Positions 1 through 8,801 are shown, numbered from the stretch's first letter. The stretch is 13,628 nucleotides of DNA from an uncultured Clostridium sp. (GCA_945946715.1 CAMEWU010000040.1:1-13628), one strand, 5' to 3'. Notes: generated by a model not told the origin, from the sequence alone. Numbers and translations are program-made.

Positions 1-761
1 CGTTGTACATGGCGGTTATAATAGCCTTCAAGCAACCGTCCGAAATGACGAACAGCATAGCAGGCGCACTGGCGTTTCCGGCGCAATGGAGCTTTGACAA
101 TTTCAAAGAGGCAATGCGTGTGACGGATTTCTGGCATTCATTCGGAAACAGCGTTATTATTACGGGAGCAACTATTGCGCTCACGATTATAATTCATTCA
201 ATGGCAGGCTACGCTATCGGAAGAAGTATGGCAAAGAGCAAAAATTATAAAAGACTGTATTACTACATTGTCAGCGGTATGTTCGTACCATTTGCAATTC
301 TGATGATGCCGTTGGTAAAGGAAACGGCTAACCTGCATCTGGATAATATGCTTGGTGTTATATTACTATATGTTGTTTTTTATATGCCAATGAATGTTCT
401 GTTATATACCGGATATTTGAAGAATATCCCAATTGCTCTGGAAGAAGCAGCTTATGTGGATGGAGCGACTACGTGGAAAACCTATTGGAAGATAGTTTTT
501 CCAATGATGAAACCGATGCATGCTACAGTAGCAATCCTGACAGCATTAGGTACATGGAATGATGTAATGACTCCGTTGGTTATTATGTCTGGGTCAAAGA
601 CCACTTTGCCGTTGGCTCAGTTATCATTCCAGACACAATTTGGTGCTAACTATAACCTGGCATTTGCTTCATATTTATTAGCATTACTTCCAATCGTGTT
701 GTTCTATGCGATTTGCCAGAAGCAGATTTTAAGTGGTGTTGTAAACGGCGCAGTTAAATAA
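1..761 (+). CDS. Carbohydrate ABC transporter permease, MalG-like, 5'-truncated by the window edge
   Basis: This is an inner-membrane permease subunit of a sugar ABC importer (MalG/binding-protein-dependent transport family). About 252 residues are visible. Family members are usually around 270-290 residues, so the true start almost certainly lies left of the window and the TTG at 3 is an internal leucine codon. Hydrophobic segments are visible near residues 48-75, 85-104, 116-135, 173-195 and 220-240 (numbered from base 3). The cytoplasmic EAA loop that docks on the ATPase is clear at residues 147-167: EEAAYVDGATTW, ending in IVFP. The gene ends in GAVK and TAA. An alpha-galactosidase follows 28 bases later and the galactose genes after that, so the likely cargo is an alpha-galactoside such as raffinose or melibiose. 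The substrate is inferred from context alone. The partner permease, binding protein and ATPase are not in the window. Confidence 0.93.
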   Translation, partial: LYMAVIIAFKQPSEMTNSIAGALAFPAQWSFDNFKEAMRVTDFWHSFGNSVIITGATIALTIIIHSMAGYAIGRSMAKSKNYKRLYYYIVSGMFVPFAILMMPLVKETANLHLDNMLGVILLYVVFYMPMNVLLYTGYLKNIPIALEEAAYVDGATTWKTYWKIVFPMMKPMHATVAILTALGTWNDVMTPLVIMSGSKTTLPLAQLSFQTQFGANYNLAFASYLLALLPIVLFYAICQKQILSGVVNGAVK

Positions 762-778
762 ATTATTATAGAACGGGC

Positions 779-783
779 AGGTG
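779..783 (+). promoter_or_regulatory. Shine-Dalgarno site that favours the ATG at 790 for the alpha-galactosidase
   Basis: AGGTG at 779-783 lies six bases before ATG 790. The alternative GTG at 781 would sit inside this site and has no good ribosome binding site of its own at proper spacing. The choice changes only three residues. Confidence 0.6.
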
Positions 784-789
784 CAGAAT

Positions 790-2970
790 ATGAATATAAA
801 ATATATTGAAACGAACAGAATCTTTGTGTTATCAACGAATCATTCCACATATCAGATAGGAATTGATCCGTATGGTTTTTTGCTTCATTTGTACTATGGA
901 GCAAAGACAGAGCAGTTGGCAACCGGAATTCTTGCCTTTGCAGACAGGGGGTTTTCAGGAAATCCTTATGATGCAGGGGAAGACCGGACATATTCTATGG
1001 ATGTGTTGCCACAAGAACTGCCATACAGAGGAAATGGTGACTATCGCAATACAGCATTGGTAATTGAAGATTACACCGGAACAATAGGCTGTGATTTGAG
1101 ATATGTATCACATAAAATCCATAAGGGAAAGTACAAGCTTTCCGGACTTCCGGCAGCGTATGCAGATTCTAATCAGGCAGAAACGTTAGAGATTCGTATG
1201 AAAGATGTCTTACTTAATGTTGAAGTGTCATTGTTATACGGGGTGTTTCCGGAGTTGGATGTGATTACCCGAAGCGCAATTGTTAAGAATCAGGGAGAAC
1301 ACGAAATATATATTCAGAAAGCAGCTGCGTGCTTGGATTTTATAAATGGTGATTACGATTTGATTAGTTTTCATGGCAGACACGCGATGGAGAGAAATAT
1401 GGAACGTACGAAAGTAGGTCATCACGCAATTCAGATTGGCAGCCGGAGAGGTACATCCAGTCATCAATATAATCCATTTATGATTCTTGCAGATGAAACA
1501 ACAACAGAACAGTATGGTAACTGCTATGGAATGTCTTTTGTTTACAGTGGTGGATTTGAAGGTGTGGTTGAGAAGGATCAGATGAACCAGACCAGAATGA
1601 TATTAGGGCTTCAATCAGAACAGTTGAGATACCGGTTAGAACCACAGAAGGAATTCGTAATCCCTGAGGTATTACTTAGTTATAGTAATCAAGGGCTTAG
1701 TCAGCTGTCTTACAACTATCATAGAATCATTCGTCAGCATATATGCCGGGGAAAATATCAACTTACATCTCGTCCGGTTCTGGTTAATAGCTGGGAGGCA
1801 TCTTATTTTGATATTAATGCGGATAATTTGATTCATCTTGCAAAAGAGGCGGCAGATTTAGGAATTGAGATGCTGGTCATGGATGATGGATGGTTTGGTA
1901 AGAGAGATGATGACAATAGCGGTCTTGGCGACTGGATTGTCAATGAGAAAAAGTTAGGTATGCCTTTATCCCAAATGATTGAAAAAATCAATGACATGGG
2001 GATAAAGTTTGGTATATGGTTTGAACCGGAGATGGTTAATGAAGACAGTGATTTGTATAGAAACCATCCGGATTATGCTTTGACGATTCCGGGACGGAAA
2101 CCGGTTCGTGGAAGAAATCAATTGGTACTGGATTTTTCAAGGCCGGAGGTTGTGGATTATGTTTATAGCCAGATGGCTTATATCCTGGATAACAATCATA
2201 TCGAATATATTAAATGGGATATGAATCGTAGTATTCATGAAGTGTATTCTCATACTGCAAAGAATCAGGGAAATGTATTGTATGATTATATGTTAGGGCT
2301 CTACGACTTTTTAGAACGTATTAATCAGAATTATCCAGATATCCTATTAGAAGGATGTAGCGGTGGTGGCGGCCGATTTGATGCCGGAATGTTATATTAT
2401 ACACCACAGATCTGGTGTAGTGATAATACAGATGCCATTGACCGGTTGAGAATTCAATATGGAACATCCTTTGGATATCCGGTATCTGCAGTTGGCTCGC
2501 ATGTTTCAGCTGTTCCAAATCATCAGACCGGAAGAAAGACACCATTATTAACCAGAGGAGTAGTTGCTATGTCAGGTACCTTTGGATATGAGTTGGATTT
2601 GCAGAAATTATCTGCGGATGAAAAGGAAATCATTCGGGAACAGGTAAAGACCTATAAGGAATATGCAAAGCTGATTGCAGATGGCAGATACTACAGATTA
2701 AGTGATCCATTTCATTCTGAAGTGGCAGCTTGGGAGCATATATCAGAAGACGGAGCAGAGGTGCTGTTGCAGGCGGTGCTTCAGGAAATACATGGGAACA
2801 TGACACCGGTGTATATAAGGCCGGTTGGGTTACAATCTGGTGCAGTCTATGAGGATGTAAAGACTGGCAGGGAATATTCAGCGGATATATTAATGTCAGT
2901 TGGTATGCTGCTTGATACCAAGCTGGATGAATATCAGTCATATCAGATTAAGCTGAACAGAAAGGACTGA
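790..2970 (+). CDS. Alpha-galactosidase, glycoside hydrolase family 36
   Basis: This enzyme hydrolyses terminal alpha-1,6-galactosyl residues from melibiose, raffinose and stachyose, releasing galactose. It is about 726 residues long, the usual size of the tetrameric cytoplasmic GH36 enzymes (AgaA/MelA/RafA type), and has no signal peptide. An N-terminal beta-sandwich domain comes first, then the (beta/alpha)8 barrel, then a C-terminal beta domain. Numbered from the alternative GTG at 781 (subtract 3 for the ATG), visible barrel motifs are NSWEA at 336-340, MDDGWFG near 367-373 and WFEPEM near 413-418. The nucleophile aspartate D480 lies in YIKWDMNR, followed by CSGGGGRFD near 526-534. The acid/base aspartate D548 lies in WCSDNTD. 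All catalytic residues appear intact. I chose ATG 790 over GTG 781 because of the AGGTG site six bases upstream. The gene sits between a sugar permease and galK, so its galactose goes straight to the Leloir enzymes. Family assignment is firm; the preferred substrate is inferred. Confidence 0.95.
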   Translation: MNIKYIETNRIFVLSTNHSTYQIGIDPYGFLLHLYYGAKTEQLATGILAFADRGFSGNPYDAGEDRTYSMDVLPQELPYRGNGDYRNTALVIEDYTGTIGCDLRYVSHKIHKGKYKLSGLPAAYADSNQAETLEIRMKDVLLNVEVSLLYGVFPELDVITRSAIVKNQGEHEIYIQKAAACLDFINGDYDLISFHGRHAMERNMERTKVGHHAIQIGSRRGTSSHQYNPFMILADETTTEQYGNCYGMSFVYSGGFEGVVEKDQMNQTRMILGLQSEQLRYRLEPQKEFVIPEVLLSYSNQGLSQLSYNYHRIIRQHICRGKYQLTSRPVLVNSWEASYFDINADNLIHLAKEAADLGIEMLVMDDGWFGKRDDDNSGLGDWIVNEKKLGMPLSQMIEKINDMGIKFGIWFEPEMVNEDSDLYRNHPDYALTIPGRKPVRGRNQLVLDFSRPEVVDYVYSQMAYILDNNHIEYIKWDMNRSIHEVYSHTAKNQGNVLYDYMLGLYDFLERINQNYPDILLEGCSGGGGRFDAGMLYYTPQIWCSDNTDAIDRLRIQYGTSFGYPVSAVGSHVSAVPNHQTGRKTPLLTRGVVAMSGTFGYELDLQKLSADEKEIIREQVKTYKEYAKLIADGRYYRLSDPFHSEVAAWEHISEDGAEVLLQAVLQEIHGNMTPVYIRPVGLQSGAVYEDVKTGREYSADILMSVGMLLDTKLDEYQSYQIKLNRKD

Positions 2971-2975
2971 AAAAG

Positions 2976-4289
2976 ATGGATAAAGTAATGATGAATGATG
3001 GAAAATGGAATACAGCATTAATTAAAGAGCGGCTTCAAAATCAGGATGCCGAATTCCGAGAAATGCTGTTGGATGTATATGTTGATTCCCAGCAAATTGA
3101 ATATCAGAGAAAGAGATACTATGAAGCAATTGAGACATTTGAAGAAAACTATGGAGTAGGTGAAATAGAAATCTACAGTGCGCCCGGAAGAAGTGAAATC
3201 GGGGGCAATCATACAGATCATCAACATGGACAAGTGCTGGCTGCTGCTATTAATCTGGATGCAATAGCGATTGTTCGTCCAATCAATCAGTTGATTGTGG
3301 AAATCATTTCAGATGGATATGACAAGGTGGTTGTTAATTTGAATGCTCTTGAAAAACAGGAGGAGGAGCAGGAAACAACGACAGCACTAATTAAGGGTGT
3401 TCTTGCAGGGCTTCAGAAGCAAGGATATGTATTAGGAGGATTTCAAGCCTATATTACCAGCGATGTGCTGATTGGTGCAGGCTTATCATCCTCTGCGGCA
3501 TATGAAACACTAATTGGGACAATTGTTTCGGGACTCTATAATCGAGGATGTGTTTCGGCAGTAACGATTGCAGAGATTGGTCAATTTGCAGAGAATGAGT
3601 ATTTTGGAAAGCCATGTGGTTTGATGGATCAAATGGCTTGCTCAGTTGGAAGTTTGGTACATATTGATTTTGCGGATATAAAGAGTCCTATAATTGAGAA
3701 ATTAGAAATGGATATAGAGCATTACGGTTATAGTCTTTGTATTACAGATACCAAAGGTTCTCATGCGGACTTGACATCCGATTATGCCGCAATACCACTG
3801 GAAATGAAGCAAATTGCAGCATTCTTTGGAAAAGATGTACTGAATGACATAACCAGAGAACAGGTATTAGAGAATATGGCTCAGCTCCGCAAGCAGGCAG
3901 GAGACCGAGCAGTACTTCGTGCTTTACATTTCTTCAATGAAAATACCAGAGTGGAGCAGGAAGTACAGGCAATTCAGGCAGGAGATATACAAACCTTCTT
4001 AATGCAGGTGAAGGCATCCGGAGATTCCTCTTATAAGTATTTGCAGAATATATATTCCAATGCAGATGTGAAGCAACAGAATATGTCTCTTGCACTTATG
4101 CTTAGTGAGATGGTATTGGGTAATCAAGGTGTGTGCCGTGTACACGGCGGCGGTTTTGCCGGTACCATTCAGGCATTTGTGAAGAATGAAATAGTGGATA
4201 ACTATAAGAGACAGATGAATCAGGTGTTTGGAGAAGATGCCTGCAAGGTATTGAAGATTCGTAAATATGGTGGAATGAAGATATTGTAA
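2976..4289 (+). CDS. galK: Galactokinase (long clostridial variant)
   Basis: This enzyme phosphorylates alpha-D-galactose to galactose-1-phosphate with ATP, the first step of the Leloir pathway, in the cytoplasm. It is a GHMP kinase. Motif 1 is PGRSEIGGNHTDHQHG at residues 70-85, motif 2 is GLSSSAAYE at 169-177, and motif 3 is RVHGGGFAG at 388-396. GLMDQMAC at 215-222 carries the likely catalytic base D218, and R72 is the matching motif-1 arginine. At 437 residues it is longer than typical galactokinases of about 390. The extra length is an N-terminal stretch of roughly 40 residues before the galactokinase signature, and the signature reads GRSEIGGNHTD instead of the common GRVNLIGEHTD. The start ATG at 2976 is preceded by AAAGGA at 2961-2966, inside the end of the alpha-galactosidase gene, with only 5 bases between genes. 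Its stop TAA is followed within 38 bases by galE. Confidence 0.94.
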   Translation: MDKVMMNDGKWNTALIKERLQNQDAEFREMLLDVYVDSQQIEYQRKRYYEAIETFEENYGVGEIEIYSAPGRSEIGGNHTDHQHGQVLAAAINLDAIAIVRPINQLIVEIISDGYDKVVVNLNALEKQEEEQETTTALIKGVLAGLQKQGYVLGGFQAYITSDVLIGAGLSSSAAYETLIGTIVSGLYNRGCVSAVTIAEIGQFAENEYFGKPCGLMDQMACSVGSLVHIDFADIKSPIIEKLEMDIEHYGYSLCITDTKGSHADLTSDYAAIPLEMKQIAAFFGKDVLNDITREQVLENMAQLRKQAGDRAVLRALHFFNENTRVEQEVQAIQAGDIQTFLMQVKASGDSSYKYLQNIYSNADVKQQNMSLALMLSEMVLGNQGVCRVHGGGFAGTIQAFVKNEIVDNYKRQMNQVFGEDACKVLKIRKYGGMKIL

Positions 4290-4313
4290 TGGAAGATGGA
4301 AAATCATGGATAA

Positions 4314-4319
4314 AGGAGG
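4314..4319 (+). promoter_or_regulatory. Shine-Dalgarno AGGAGG that decides the galE start
   Basis: A perfect AGGAGG lies eight bases before ATG 4328. This supports ATG 4328 over the in-frame ATG at 4289, which overlaps the galK stop codon and would add 13 residues ahead of the nucleotide-binding motif. Confidence 0.8.
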
Positions 4320-4327
4320 ATGGGAAA

Positions 4328-5320
4328 ATGAGTATTTTAGTGTTAGGTGGTGCTGGTTACATTGGCTCACATACGGTATATGAATTGATTGATGCAGGTG
4401 AAGACGTAGTTATTGTAGATAATCTTTTGACAGGTTTTCGCGAAGCTGTTCATCCAAAAGCAAAGTTCTATGAAGGTGATATCAGGGATCGTACATTTAT
4501 GGATTCTGTATTCGAGAAAGAAAATATTGAAGGTGTTATTCATTTTGCAGCCAGTTCGCTGGTAGGTGAAAGTATGGCAAATCCACTTAAGTATTATAAT
4601 AACAATCTTTGTGGAACTGAAGTTTTGCTGGAAAGTATGGTAGCACACGGTATTGACAAAATTGTATTTTCTTCTACAGCAGCAACATATGGTGAGCCTG
4701 AGAGTATTCCGATTTTAGAGACGGACAGAACCCTTCCTACCAACTGCTATGGCGAAACAAAGTTATCCATGGAAAAGATGTTTAAGTGGACATCCAAAGC
4801 ACATAATTTGAGATTTGTGTCACTTAGATATTTTAATGCATGTGGAGCACATCCAAGTGGAACGATTGGGGAAGCACATAATCCAGAGACGCATTTGATT
4901 CCGTTAATTCTACAGGTGCCAAATAATAAGAGAGAGTACATTTCTATTTTTGGAACAGATTATGATACAAAAGATGGCACTTGTGTTCGGGATTATATTC
5001 ATGTTACGGATCTTGCACAGGCACATATTCTTGCAATGAAATATCTCCGAAAAGGAGGCGAGAGTAATATTTTTAACTTGGGAAATGGTGTAGGTTTTAC
5101 AGTAAAGGAAGTCGTTGACACGGCAAGAAAAGTAACAGGACATCCGATTCCGGCGAAAGAAGAAGAGAGACGAGCAGGAGATCCTTCTACTTTAATTGCT
5201 TCCAGCGATAAGGCAAAGGAGATACTGGGATGGAATCCACAATTTGCTGAACTGGAGACGATTATTTCAACAGCATGGAAATGGCATCAGACACATCCGA
5301 ATGGCTACAAGAGTGTTTAG
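4328..5320 (+). CDS. galE: UDP-glucose 4-epimerase
   Basis: This enzyme interconverts UDP-galactose and UDP-glucose using bound NAD, regenerating UDP-glucose for GalT and supplying UDP-galactose for glycan synthesis. It is an extended short-chain dehydrogenase. With the start at 4328 the protein has 330 residues, the normal GalE length. The NAD-binding motif GGAGYIGSH is at residues 7-15, DNLLTG at 31-36, FAASSLVGES near 73-82, the catalytic serine/threonine region SSTAATYGE at 115-123, and the YxxxK pair Y141/K145 in YGETK. LRYFNACGA, RDYIHVTDLA and GWNP follow as expected. ATG 4328 has a perfect AGGAGG eight bases upstream and places the Rossmann glycine motif at the usual distance from the N-terminus, whereas ATG 4289 would add an atypical leader. 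The gene is third in the alpha-galactosidase-galK-galE-galT order. No defect is visible. Confidence 0.96.
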   Translation: MSILVLGGAGYIGSHTVYELIDAGEDVVIVDNLLTGFREAVHPKAKFYEGDIRDRTFMDSVFEKENIEGVIHFAASSLVGESMANPLKYYNNNLCGTEVLLESMVAHGIDKIVFSSTAATYGEPESIPILETDRTLPTNCYGETKLSMEKMFKWTSKAHNLRFVSLRYFNACGAHPSGTIGEAHNPETHLIPLILQVPNNKREYISIFGTDYDTKDGTCVRDYIHVTDLAQAHILAMKYLRKGGESNIFNLGNGVGFTVKEVVDTARKVTGHPIPAKEEERRAGDPSTLIASSDKAKEILGWNPQFAELETIISTAWKWHQTHPNGYKSV

Positions 5321-5336
5321 ATAGGAGGAAAATGCG

Positions 5337-6827
5337 ATGATTAATGCTTTGATTTCTGAACTGGTAACATATGGACTTGCAACCGGATTGATTGAAGATG
5401 TAGATAAAATATATGTTACAAATCGATTATTGGAATTATTTGGAATTCTGGAGTATGAAGAGGTGGAAGTAACGCCGAGAGAACTTCATTTCATATTGGA
5501 AGATATGCTTACATATGCCTATGAGAATGGTTTGATTGAAGATGATACGATTACAACGAAGGATTCGTTTGATACAAAAATTATGGGAATGATAACCCCT
5601 CAGCCATCGGTTGTGCAAAGAAAATTTGAAGAATTTTATGGGCAATCTCCAAAGCAGGCAACAGATTATTATTATAGCTTTAGTCAGGCAACCAATTATA
5701 TCCGGAAGGATCGTATTGCAAAGGATGAGAAGTGGGTAACAGATACGGAATATGGTCCTATTGATCTTACAATTAATCTTTCAAAGCCAGAGAAGGATCC
5801 TAGGGACATAGCAAAAGCCGGTTTGGCAAAAAGGTCAGGATATCCAAGTTGTCTGCTTTGTATAGAAAATGAAGGATATGCCGGCCATGTAGCACATCCG
5901 GCCAGACAGAATCATCGAATCATTCCAATTAAGCTTGCCGGAGAAAGCTACTTCTTACAGTATTCGCCTTATGTATATTATAACGAGCACTGTATTATTT
6001 TGAATGAGAAACATATTCCAATGAAAATAGACCATGATGTATTTCTGAAGTTAATGTATTTTGTTCAGCAGTTTCCACATTATACGGCAGGCTCTAATGC
6101 AGATCTCCCAATTGTTGGAGGCTCTATATTAAGCCATGATCATTTTCAGGGAGGTGGTTATGTATTTGCAATGGCAAAAGCACCGTATGAGTCTTATTTT
6201 GAAATGAAAGGATATGAAGATATTACAGCAGGTATTGTAAAATGGCCAATGTCTGTGATTCGTCTGCAGGGAAAAGATATTCCAAGAATCGCGGAGGCAG
6301 CAGATCGTATTCTGACAAGCTGGAGAGCTTATACAGATGAAGAGGCATTTATTTTTAGTGAGACAGATGGGGTTCCACACAATACAATTACACCGATTGC
6401 ACGTATGCATGGTGATAAGTATGAACTGGATCTGGTTCTTCGAAATAATATTACGACAGAAGAGTGTCCTTGGGGTGTATATCATCCAACTGAGGACCTG
6501 CATCACATCAAGAAAGAAAATATCGGTTTAATTGAAGTTATGGGATTAGCGGTTCTCCCTGCAAGATTAAAACAGGAAATGACAGAGCTGGAGAAAGCTC
6601 TCTTAAATGGTGAAGAAATTCGAGAGAATGAGAATTTGGCAAAGCATGCAGCATGGGTGGATGAATGGAAAGATCAATATATCCTTACAGAAAATAATGT
6701 ACACGAAATCATTCAGAATGAAATCGGTAAGGTATTTGTTAAAGTCTTGGAATGTGCAGGCGTATATAAGAGAAATGAATCTGGAAAGCAGGCATTTATG
6801 AGATTTATTCATCTATTGGAGAAATGA
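5337..6827 (+). CDS. galT: UDP-glucose-hexose-1-phosphate uridylyltransferase, class II (Firmicutes type)
   Basis: This enzyme transfers UMP from UDP-glucose to galactose-1-phosphate, giving UDP-galactose and glucose-1-phosphate, the middle step of the Leloir pathway. At 496 residues it matches the long class II GalT of Firmicutes rather than the roughly 350-residue enterobacterial type. The nucleotidyl-transfer histidine motif is seen as SHDHFQGGGY, with H267, H269 and Q271; the second histidine would carry the UMP by analogy with the HxHxQ motif of the superfamily. Further conserved stretches are YPSCLLCIENEGYAG near 169-183, HPARQNHR near 187-194 and SPYVYYNEH near 210-218. The start ATG 5337 has AGGAGG at 5323-5328, eight bases upstream. 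An out-of-frame ATG at 5332 is ignored. Sixteen bases separate it from galE. Glucose-1-phosphate from this step can enter glycolysis or glycogen synthesis. Confidence 0.95.
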   Translation: MINALISELVTYGLATGLIEDVDKIYVTNRLLELFGILEYEEVEVTPRELHFILEDMLTYAYENGLIEDDTITTKDSFDTKIMGMITPQPSVVQRKFEEFYGQSPKQATDYYYSFSQATNYIRKDRIAKDEKWVTDTEYGPIDLTINLSKPEKDPRDIAKAGLAKRSGYPSCLLCIENEGYAGHVAHPARQNHRIIPIKLAGESYFLQYSPYVYYNEHCIILNEKHIPMKIDHDVFLKLMYFVQQFPHYTAGSNADLPIVGGSILSHDHFQGGGYVFAMAKAPYESYFEMKGYEDITAGIVKWPMSVIRLQGKDIPRIAEAADRILTSWRAYTDEEAFIFSETDGVPHNTITPIARMHGDKYELDLVLRNNITTEECPWGVYHPTEDLHHIKKENIGLIEVMGLAVLPARLKQEMTELEKALLNGEEIRENENLAKHAAWVDEWKDQYILTENNVHEIIQNEIGKVFVKVLECAGVYKRNESGKQAFMRFIHLLEK

Positions 6828-6885
6828 TAGGTGTGTAATAAATAGTTTTGTAGGAATTAACAGCGATAATAAAGGGGAAATCGAT

Positions 6886-8745
6886 ATGGCAGTGCAGGTT
6901 AGTATAAGTGAAGAGCAGCAATTTAATTTACGATTAGAGAATCATTTTGATGAGTTGAAATGGTTGTATATGGAGCTCTATGATAATGATTCCATGTTTG
7001 CAGAATTAATTGACCGGTTGAAGGAATTCTATCAGAAACGAAGTAAGAATTTAAAAAAACGGGATTCGCAGAGAGAGAAGAATCCGAACTGGTACAAGAA
7101 AAATGACTTGCTTGGCATGATGTTGTATATTGATAATTTTGCGGGTGATATCAAGGGTGTTCAGAAGAAATTAGCTTACTTAGAGCAGGCCAATGTGAAT
7201 TATATTCACTTAATGCCATTCTTGGATACCACAGAAGGTAAGTCGGATGGTGGCTATGCAGTGAAGGACTTTCGCAAGGTTCAGGAAAAACTGGGAACCA
7301 TGGAGGACTTAGCTGACTTGACAGCGGCTTGTCATAAGAAGCATATGAATGTCTGTATGGACTTTGTTATGAATCATACATCCGAGGATCATGAGTGGGC
7401 AGTGAAGGCTCGTCAAGGAGATGGGGAATATATGAGTCGGTATTTCTTTTATGACAATGATTCGATTCCGAAACAGTATGAGAAGACGGTGCCACAGGTT
7501 TTTCCAACTACAGCACCGGGCAATTTTACCTGGCTTTCGGATGCAAAGCATTACGTACTGACATCATTTTATCCGTATCAATGGGATTTGAATTATAAGA
7601 ATCCGAGAGTATTTAACGAAATGATGTATAATTTCCTATATTTGGCAAACCAAGGCATTGATATTATGCGTATTGATGCAGTTCCATATATCTGGAAAGA
7701 GTTAGGAACCAACTGTCGGAATTTACCCCAGATTCATACAATTGTTCGTATGATGCGTATGATTGTAGAAATTGTATGCCCAAGTGTTATATTGTTAGGT
7801 GAAGTGGTTATGGAGCCCTCGAAGGTAGTGCCATATTTTGGTACTGTTGAGAAGCCGGAGTGCCATATGCTATATAATGTTACAACAATGGCAACAACAT
7901 GGCACACGGTTGCGACGAAGGATGTTCGATTGTTGAAAAAGCAATTGGATATTGTGAATGCTTTGCCAAGAGATTATGTGTTCCTGAATTATCTGCGTTG
8001 TCATGATGATATTGGCTGGGGACTTGATTTTCAAACCCTGGCACAGCAAGGTATGGAAGAGGTGGCACACAAGAACTTCTTAAACGCGTACTTCCTGGGA
8101 AATGTAGAGGGAAGTACCAGTCGTGGTGAGTTATATAATTATGATCCGGTGACCCAGGATGCACGGTTCTGTGGAACAACAGCTTCATTATGTGGAATAG
8201 AAAAGGCTGGTTTTGAGCAAGATGCGGAAGCTATGAAGCAGGCGATACAATTGGATGTTATGCTTCATGCATATATGTTCATGCAGTCAGGAATTCCGGT
8301 CCTTTATAGTGGTGATGAAATCGGGCAGGTGAATGATTATTCTTACAAAGAGAATCCACATAAACGAGAAGATTCCAGATATCTTCACCGAGGCTCTATG
8401 AATTGGAAGCTGGTTGGGAATATTCAGGATGAAAAAACGGTAGAAGCACAGGTGTTTTTACAGTTGAAGAAGTTGGAGGATATTCGGAAGTCTGAAGTGG
8501 CATTTATGACAGATGCTGATTGTTGGACGTTGGAAACATGGGATTCCCATGTGTTGTCCATTGGAAGATATAAAAATCAGGAAAAAATCATTGGCATATT
8601 TAACTTTAGTTCAGAATCAAAAACCGCTTGGATAAACGAGGATGATGGTGAGTATGAAGATTTAATTTCAGGTAAAAAGATGGAAGCAAAGGGTGTAGAT
8701 GTGCCGGGATATGGTTTTTATTATTTGAAAAAGTCATTTAAGTGA
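6886..8745 (+). CDS. GH13 amylosucrase-like enzyme (sucrose-acting glucosyltransferase or hydrolase)
   Basis: This 619-residue protein aligns from memory along its whole length with amylosucrase of Neisseria polysaccharea (GH13 subfamily 4), which splits sucrose, releases fructose and extends an alpha-1,4-glucan. An all-alpha N-terminal domain (about 1-75) precedes the barrel. Visible motifs are YIDNFAGDIKGV near 81-92, EGKSDGGYAV near 117-126, DFVMNHTSEDHEW at 159-171, QWDLNY near 232-237 and the nucleophile D264 in RIDAVPYIWK. The acid/base is E306 in LLGEVV and the third catalytic aspartate is D374 in CHDDIGW. D121, Y124 and R498 occupy positions corresponding to the amylosucrase residues that close the sucrose pocket. 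There is no signal peptide, so it is cytoplasmic. AAAGGGGA at 6871-6878 precedes ATG 6886. It is the last gene of the sugar operon, 58 bases after galT with no terminator between. Sucrose left after alpha-galactosidase attack on raffinose is the natural substrate. A sucrose hydrolase or another GH13 specificity cannot be excluded from sequence. Confidence 0.85.
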   Translation: MAVQVSISEEQQFNLRLENHFDELKWLYMELYDNDSMFAELIDRLKEFYQKRSKNLKKRDSQREKNPNWYKKNDLLGMMLYIDNFAGDIKGVQKKLAYLEQANVNYIHLMPFLDTTEGKSDGGYAVKDFRKVQEKLGTMEDLADLTAACHKKHMNVCMDFVMNHTSEDHEWAVKARQGDGEYMSRYFFYDNDSIPKQYEKTVPQVFPTTAPGNFTWLSDAKHYVLTSFYPYQWDLNYKNPRVFNEMMYNFLYLANQGIDIMRIDAVPYIWKELGTNCRNLPQIHTIVRMMRMIVEIVCPSVILLGEVVMEPSKVVPYFGTVEKPECHMLYNVTTMATTWHTVATKDVRLLKKQLDIVNALPRDYVFLNYLRCHDDIGWGLDFQTLAQQGMEEVAHKNFLNAYFLGNVEGSTSRGELYNYDPVTQDARFCGTTASLCGIEKAGFEQDAEAMKQAIQLDVMLHAYMFMQSGIPVLYSGDEIGQVNDYSYKENPHKREDSRYLHRGSMNWKLVGNIQDEKTVEAQVFLQLKKLEDIRKSEVAFMTDADCWTLETWDSHVLSIGRYKNQEKIIGIFNFSSESKTAWINEDDGEYEDLISGKKMEAKGVDVPGYGFYYLKKSFK

Positions 8746-8770
8746 CAGGTTAGTATCTAAATTATTTAAG

Positions 8771-8801
8771 GACGCTCTCATTTTGAAGTGAGCGTCTTTT
8801 T
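8771..8801 (+). terminator. Intrinsic terminator of the galactoside operon
   Basis: A perfect seven-base inverted repeat, GACGCTC at 8771-8777 and GAGCGTC at 8790-8796, encloses a 12-base loop and is followed by TTTTT at 8797-8801. AAG just upstream can extend the stem with the T run. It lies 25 bases after the stop of the amylosucrase-like gene and clearly ends the first transcription unit. Confidence 0.92.

Noticed and set aside
3..5. TTG at the left edge as the start of the permease gene
   Set aside because: The protein would lack the first membrane segment region of the family; the frame is open to the window edge, so this is a cut gene.
4289..4327. Longer galE start at ATG 4289 overlapping the galK stop
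   Set aside because: It adds 13 residues before a Rossmann motif that normally sits at the N-terminus, and the perfect AGGAGG is placed for ATG 4328.
3999..4370. Minus-strand open frame of 123 codons antisense to the end of galK
   Set aside because: It lies opposite a well-conserved galactokinase C-terminus, has no recognisable domain or Shine-Dalgarno site, and is a shadow of the coding strand.
6828..6885. Internal promoter or terminator between galT and the amylosucrase-like gene
   Set aside because: I found no stem followed by a T run and no convincing -35/-10 pair; only the ribosome binding site of the next gene is clear.
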